Shown one piece after another: positions 59,709-64,000 of a stretch of DNA of 64,000 bases (positions within the stretch are counted from its first letter, which is position 1; each line of letters opens with the position of its first letter). A program made the translations under genes and the position numbers. The stretch lies in NCBI RefSeq assembly GCF_030272615.1, contig NC_081412.1, forward strand, positions 100,129,796 to 100,193,795, read 5' to 3'. Under the pieces are notes generated by a model. It made no database searches. It saw only the letters and a program-made list of their open reading frames with translations, and was not told the DNA's origin. Origin of the DNA: Cryptomeria japonica (taxonomy: Eukaryota > Streptophyta > Pinopsida > Cupressales > Cupressaceae).

Positions 59709-61603
59709 CTAAGTTGCTGATGGATCATCAAAATCGATCCTCTTCACCGTACTGCTCGGCTTTGAAGGATCCTGCACAAGAAAAACAAACCACGATTAAT
59801 ATTAGTTATATTATATAATTCACATTCGAAAAGTTAACATAAAAATAAACTATAATTGAACTATTCATGTTTACCTCATCTCCACGTTTTCTCTTCAGCT
59901 TTGCAGGACTCTTGATGTATGTCTTCGGTAGAGGAGGTATGTTTTGAATATTTTCATACACAACCTACATATGTTCAGAAACATGACATTGATACAAGTT
60001 AGCATATAATTGTCACTGATAATAACAAATTATATCTACTAGTCAAAAAATAAAATAAACACACATCTACTCGAGGCATCTCTTCTTCTTCTTTAGGTAT
60101 ATAGGGTGTAGTTATCAAGGATGTGAAGCCAAGAATTCTCTGTATATATACACAACAAGTATATGAAACTATCAATCTATGTCTAGACATATATAATCAC
60201 TATAAGTTATTTAAACTATTCATTCAATTACCTTTCCCTTGTCTCCAACTGCACTACCAGATCCTAAATCACATTGCCCCGCACTCGTGCTTCTTGTGCC
60301 CTACAAGAGTAAAATAAGATATACATGCAAGTTACTACATAATCTAATTAATACCAATATAAATGATGAGCATGTATGTACAATAAAATACAAACGACTA
60401 GGTGCAATAATATATGTACCGTCAAGCTATCAAGGCCAAATGAGATGGCCGACAAGGTGCCCTCCTGAATCTGTCTCAACTCATCCTCGGTCATCAACTG
60501 TTAAATAGACCATGTAAATAAAAATTAGTACTTAATATTATCTAATTTATAAATATTTAATTAAAATATAACATGAACTGTGAAAACACAAATCTTACCA
60601 CTACATCATCAATGTATGATGATGGTGCCTCCTCGCCTCTAGCATGTGAGGACTCCCCAGGGTATCCTCCAGTCTATGTAATAACATCTGGTGCATCATG
60701 GATCTCATGCACCTCATAATCTGCATTGTCCACAGGAGGATCAACGAGTTGTCCAACTGGACCCAAGCATACGTGCCCACACATGACACAACTATGGGGC
60801 ACGCATATGTGTGGAGCCGAGGATGACGTGTCACTGGCACTGGATGCACCGCTACCATCAAGAGTAGGCTGAGCTACTGACGCAGCCTGAGAAACCAAAA
60901 GGCTACTCAAAGAGTGAATAGCTGATATGGTCTGTGAAGTCGCCTCACAAATGATATCAGGATGTTGAACTGCAGGTGGGGGATCAACAGGAGGAGGGGG
61001 GACATATGGGCCCTAGACTACTCTGACTGCCCCAGGTCTATTTTGGGGCATACCTAAACCTACACCCTGGAAAGGTTGGATGTCAAAGTAGTTCACATGT
61101 TTGTGTAAAACAAACTCAGCATACAATTTTTTTATGAAATAGAAGGGGATATCAAGATTGTTGTTGGGTGGTTTGTCGAAAACCATCCACCAACGATCCC
61201 AAAAGTTTTTCACAATCCCATCATTTGTGCACCATTTAATAGAAAGTTTTATTTTTTTGGGATCTACGGGCTAACCAGTACGGGGATTGACAAACAATGA
61301 GGTGATTTTGACTTTGGATATCTCAAGATCCTTGATATCCTTATACGACAAGCCATCTGCATATTTTTCCTTCATAGAATCACGCCACAAAAGGGTGACA
61401 TCGTGCTCCTCAGTCATGGTTTCCATACTTTTTATGATCGACATGAGAGGATCAAACATTGGGTTTAGACGAGGGATCCTACGATATACTTCTGCAATCC
61501 CCCTCAATTCATTCAAATTTTGTGCAATCAAATCTTGAATTGAGGGGGGTGGTTGGCAAATGAGGGTTTGGTTGTTGCAGTTGTGGTTGGTCAGTGTTTT
61601 CAT
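59709..61603 (-). pseudogene. six-exon gene of unknown function in the 13.6-kb element
   Basis: Exons on -: 61603-60599, 60497-60420, 60300-60232, 60139-60071, 59964-59875, 59771-59709. Each intron starts GT (GTAAG, GTACAT, GTAATT, GTAGAT, GTAAAC) and ends AG. Exons 2-6 are 78, 69, 69, 90 and 63 bp, all multiples of three in phase 0, ending in TAG. Exon 1 has three in-frame TAG stops (61273, 61015, 60676) and no frameshift. It encodes N-terminal I-A-E-V-Y-R-R-I-P-R-L, W-D-R-W-W-M-V-F-D-K-P, a Pro-rich stretch and C-V-M-C-G-H-V-C. The C-terminus is basic (K-L-K-R-K-R-G-D-E). No domain is recognised. Its place opposite the transposase suggests an accessory transposition protein; this is inference. 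Confidence 0.7.
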
Positions 61604-61984
61604 TGCTATCCCCCATTTTTTACCTAATTGAATGTAAACAATTAAATTTAGTTCACAAATTTAAACAATTAGGTATTTGATTTAAAAAAACCTAGTTTTC
61701 ATGAAAAAAACCACATTTTCAATGAAAAATCAAATAAACATTAACAAAAAATACAAAAAATGAATGAAAATGATTCAAAACGATAAAATTCTTACCTCTA
61801 AATCTATTTTTAGCAATTTTTGGTCAAAACACCAGATATCAGATGGAGTGGATATCAGATTTTGATGAAATCGCACGGCCTATGAGTTAAAAATGACTCA
61901 CGGGACTGCCACTATCGAAATATAAAAGTCTCAAAAAAATCAGATATCCGATTTTATCGGATATCCGATTTCTATACTTAAATT
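61604..61984. promoter_or_regulatory. upstream region of the - strand gene with GATATC palindromes
   Basis: 61832-61860 and 61940-61972 carry ATATCAGAT and GATATCCGATTTTATCGG motifs like those at 50.0 and 52.5 kb. They lie 230-370 bp before the ATG at 61603. No gene. Confidence 0.45.
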
Positions 61985-62525
61985 ATTTTTAAATAACATA
62001 TATAATATAATAATATATTATTATATTATATAATACGTATTGTATTATATTATATATATTATAATATATAATATAATATAATATATATTATATTATATTA
62101 TATTATATTATATTATATATAATATATTATAATATATAATATAATACAATATTATATTATATTATATATAATACAATATTATATTATATTATATATAATA
62201 CAATATTTTATTATATTATATATAATATTATATTATATTATATTATATATAATATTGTATTATATTATATATAATATTGTATTATATTATATATAATATT
62301 GTATTATATTATATATTACAATATATTATATTATATTATAATATAATATAATATAATAATATATTATAATATAATATAATATAATATAATAATATATTAT
62401 ATAATACGTATTATATAATATATATAATGTAATAATATATTATATAATATATTATTACATTATATATATTATATAATATAATAGTATATTATATATTATA
62501 TAATATGTAACATATAATATAATTT
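61985..62525. repeat. (AT)n-type tract, about 540 bp
   Basis: TATTATATTATA and TATAATATA words throughout, with almost no G or C. It is flanked by GATATC-bearing arms at 61940-61972 and 62549-62580 that are reverse complements of each other. Confidence 0.9.
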
Positions 62526-62690
62526 TAAAATTAAAATTACAAATAAAAATCGGATATCCGATAAAATCGAATATTCGATTTGCATAGGTAATTACCAGGC
62601 CAAGGTGTACTGACACCCAGGCCAAGCAAAAAGTCAACATGGATTTTCACATTTTTAGGCGAGTGGGGAAGGCTATTTTTTTCACATCAC

Positions 62691-62724
62691 CACTTTTTGG
62701 CCCCCCTTGATCCTGCACTAACCC
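62691..62724 (-). repeat. right terminal inverted repeat of the 13.6-kb element
   Basis: Reversed: GGGTTAGTGCAGGATCAAG, then GGGGGCCAAAAAGTGG. It matches the left end of the miniature element (45379-45411) and, over the first 20 or so bases, the left end at 49146. Confidence 0.75.
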
Positions 62725-64000
62725 AATTGTTAGTATCCTTAACCAGGTCCATCAGAGGGATAGAATGCATCACCTGTTCGGCCAAGTTTAAATCCTTATC
62801 CAAATTTCCAGGATCCAGAGCATTGTTGTCAAGGATTTCCATACTCATAGGGCCCTCAATGTCCATGTTCAAAGGGGTCGTAACTTTATCGTCAATGAGT
62901 TCCTAGGATTTCCTTTCAGGGGTAGTCATATCAACAACACCAACAATGATCGGGACAATAGGGTCCCTATTCATATTAACATTATCAACATCCCCATCAG
63001 GGTCCCCCTTAGTTTTAGGCCCCTCCTCCTTCTTGTCCCCAATGGGGTCCTCCTCAAAGTCCAGATTCTCAATAATCGGGGTCTTCTTCCTACGGCCTTT
63101 GGAAGCAAGTCTGGAGGATCTCCTTTTAACCTCCGAGTCTGGGGAAGGGTTGTCGTTCTCAATGTCCTCTGCTAAAGAGTTGTCATTATAAACAACACGT
63201 TTGTGTTTTGCGGGGGTTTTGCTTTTTCCTTTGGATAGGGAGCGAGAAGCATTGGGGGAGGCAGGTAGAGTTAAGCTAGGGGAGACCACCGAAAGAGAAA
63301 CAACCGAGGCATAGGTAGGTAGAGACATGGTGGTCATGGCAAAGCCCTCCTAGGGATATTGGAAGAATCTAGGGAAAGCCAGAGACAGGGCCGCAAGCTG
63401 CTGGGGAGTCGGCATTGGGGGCTGAGAGAGCGAAAGATTCCTAGGGGGTAGAGAGCCTCATGGAGTTTATACAACCTGTAAATAAGACCCTAGTGGAGGA
63501 GGAAAGGATGCTTATCCCCATGCTTAGGGTCCATAGTGTCCTTAACAGAGCTCTCTAAGGAATGCAGTAAATAAAACGACAGACAAAGCAAATCATTATT
63601 GCGGAAGTGATTGAGGAGGGGCAAATGGTAGTAGTAGAATACCTTATACTTGCCTTCGAGAGTGAAGTATTTCATGAACATGAGGCAGATCATGTTCCAT
63701 GGGTGCTTGAGCTCCTCCCGAGCAAACCCACCTTGCAGCTTGACAGGTTCCTCATGGTTGCAGAAAAACCGTTTCAACCCCTCACTGTTTGCAACATGGC
63801 TGGTACGCTTCCAGCGATGACCATCCAAGGTCAGCTTTGTAGCTTGGGCAATGGTCTCCTTAGAGACATCAAAGGTTACATTGGCAACCAAGACACATCT
63901 TCCAGACCAAGAGGAGGCGAAAGCAGCCGAGAGCTACTCATCATGGCCCTTCAAGCGGTCCAGAAAATCAGCAATTCCACCTTCAACACAGAAATTCCAG
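62725..64000 (-). pseudogene. N-terminal part of an unrecognised ORF, split by the 13.6-kb element; runs off the window
   Basis: From the window edge to 63490 it reads V-A-N-V-T-F-D-V-S-K-E-T-I-A-Q-A-T-K-L, then R-F-F-C-N-H-E-E-P-V and Y-Y-Y-H-L-P-L-L-N-H-F-R. A frameshift near 63345 moves to 62903-63337, a low-complexity region with K-R-R-S-S-R-L-A-S-K-G-R-R-K-K (likely nuclear signal) and an acidic stretch. After a TAG it continues to L-V-K-D-T-N-N at 62725. I do not recognise the family; similar ORFs look repeat-borne. The rest is at 48629-49145. Confidence 0.5.

Larger units (their letters stand above)
49146..62724. mobile_element. proposed 13.6-kb two-gene DNA transposon of unassigned superfamily
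   Basis: Ends: GGGTATGTGCAAGATCATG at 49146 and, reversed, GGGTTAGTGCAGGATCAAG at 62724. The same two distinct ends bound the 481-bp miniature element at 45379. Internal order: left unique part, inverted arms around a GA and tandem-repeat foldback (50029-52472), transposase-like gene on + (52672-55575), spacer, 359-bp tandem array (56680-59271), six-exon gene on - (61603-59709), palindromes around (AT)n (61940-62580), right end. The flanking ORF appears split. A 3-bp duplication (AAT/AAC) is possible but not clear. Alternative: several independent elements side by side; the shared ends argue against that. Confidence 0.65.

Noticed and set aside
61985-62525. Replication origin or matrix attachment site in the AT tract
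   Set aside because: AT-richness alone is no evidence; it is a simple repeat.

Overview
This is a nuclear window from a large, repeat-filled plant genome, most likely a conifer or other gymnosperm. The evidence is plant-type Ty3/gypsy elements with dual RNase H and plant mobile domain genes, a plant L1-type LINE with RNase H, solo LTRs, long GA tracts and AT-rich spacers. The species is inferred, not proven. I see no intact ordinary cellular gene and no tRNA or rRNA gene. All domain calls were made by eye, without any search.

Layout. (1) 1-5.8 kb is the 3' part of a Tat-type Ty3/gypsy element on +, with an antisense plant mobile domain (PMD) pseudogene at 1.76-3.26 kb, a polypurine tract and the start of a 3' LTR at 4106. 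(2) 5841-7233 is a solo LTR on -. (3) 8.3-32.5 kb is a GA-rich tract split by a Tat element on - (LTRs 9335-10421 and 31005-32128), which again carries an antisense PMD gene beside its 3' LTR. A chromodomain-bearing Ty3/gypsy element (15926-23807, LTRs at both ends, AGAAC target duplication) is nested in the Tat integrase. (4) 32.5-36.4 kb is AT-rich, with a tRNA-derived SINE flanked by a 17-bp duplication and a 5'-truncated LINE. (5) 36406-44162 is a nearly full-length LINE on - with ORF1, ORF2 (endonuclease, RT, zinc-binding region, RNase H) and an extra downstream ORF. (6) 44.7-48.6 kb is a large imperfect inverted repeat holding a 481-bp miniature element and a solo LTR with an AATAC duplication. 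(7) 49146-62724 is the most interesting part. It is proposed to be a 13.6-kb DNA transposon that interrupts an unrecognised ORF on - (62.7-64 kb and 48.6-49.1 kb).

The 13.6-kb element has ends matching both ends of the miniature element at 45379-45859. It carries two convergent genes. On + is a transposase-like reading frame (52672-55575) with a D-F-S-E-N-Y box, an S-D-N-C-x-G-Q-F-K-N box and an H-G-K-G-x-x-D-G-x-G box. On - is a six-exon gene (61603-59709) whose introns are all in phase 0. Between the genes is a 359-bp tandem array of about seven copies. Palindromes built on GATATC lie outside both genes, as inverted arms around a GA/TC foldback on the left and an (AT)n tract on the right. 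The two frames contain ten in-frame stops and no frameshift. Every stop can arise from CGA, CAG or CAA by a single C-to-T change, which suggests decay driven by cytosine methylation.

Most coding regions here are pseudogenes. The best use of the window is as a record of nested insertions, and as one example of a possibly undescribed plant DNA transposon family.
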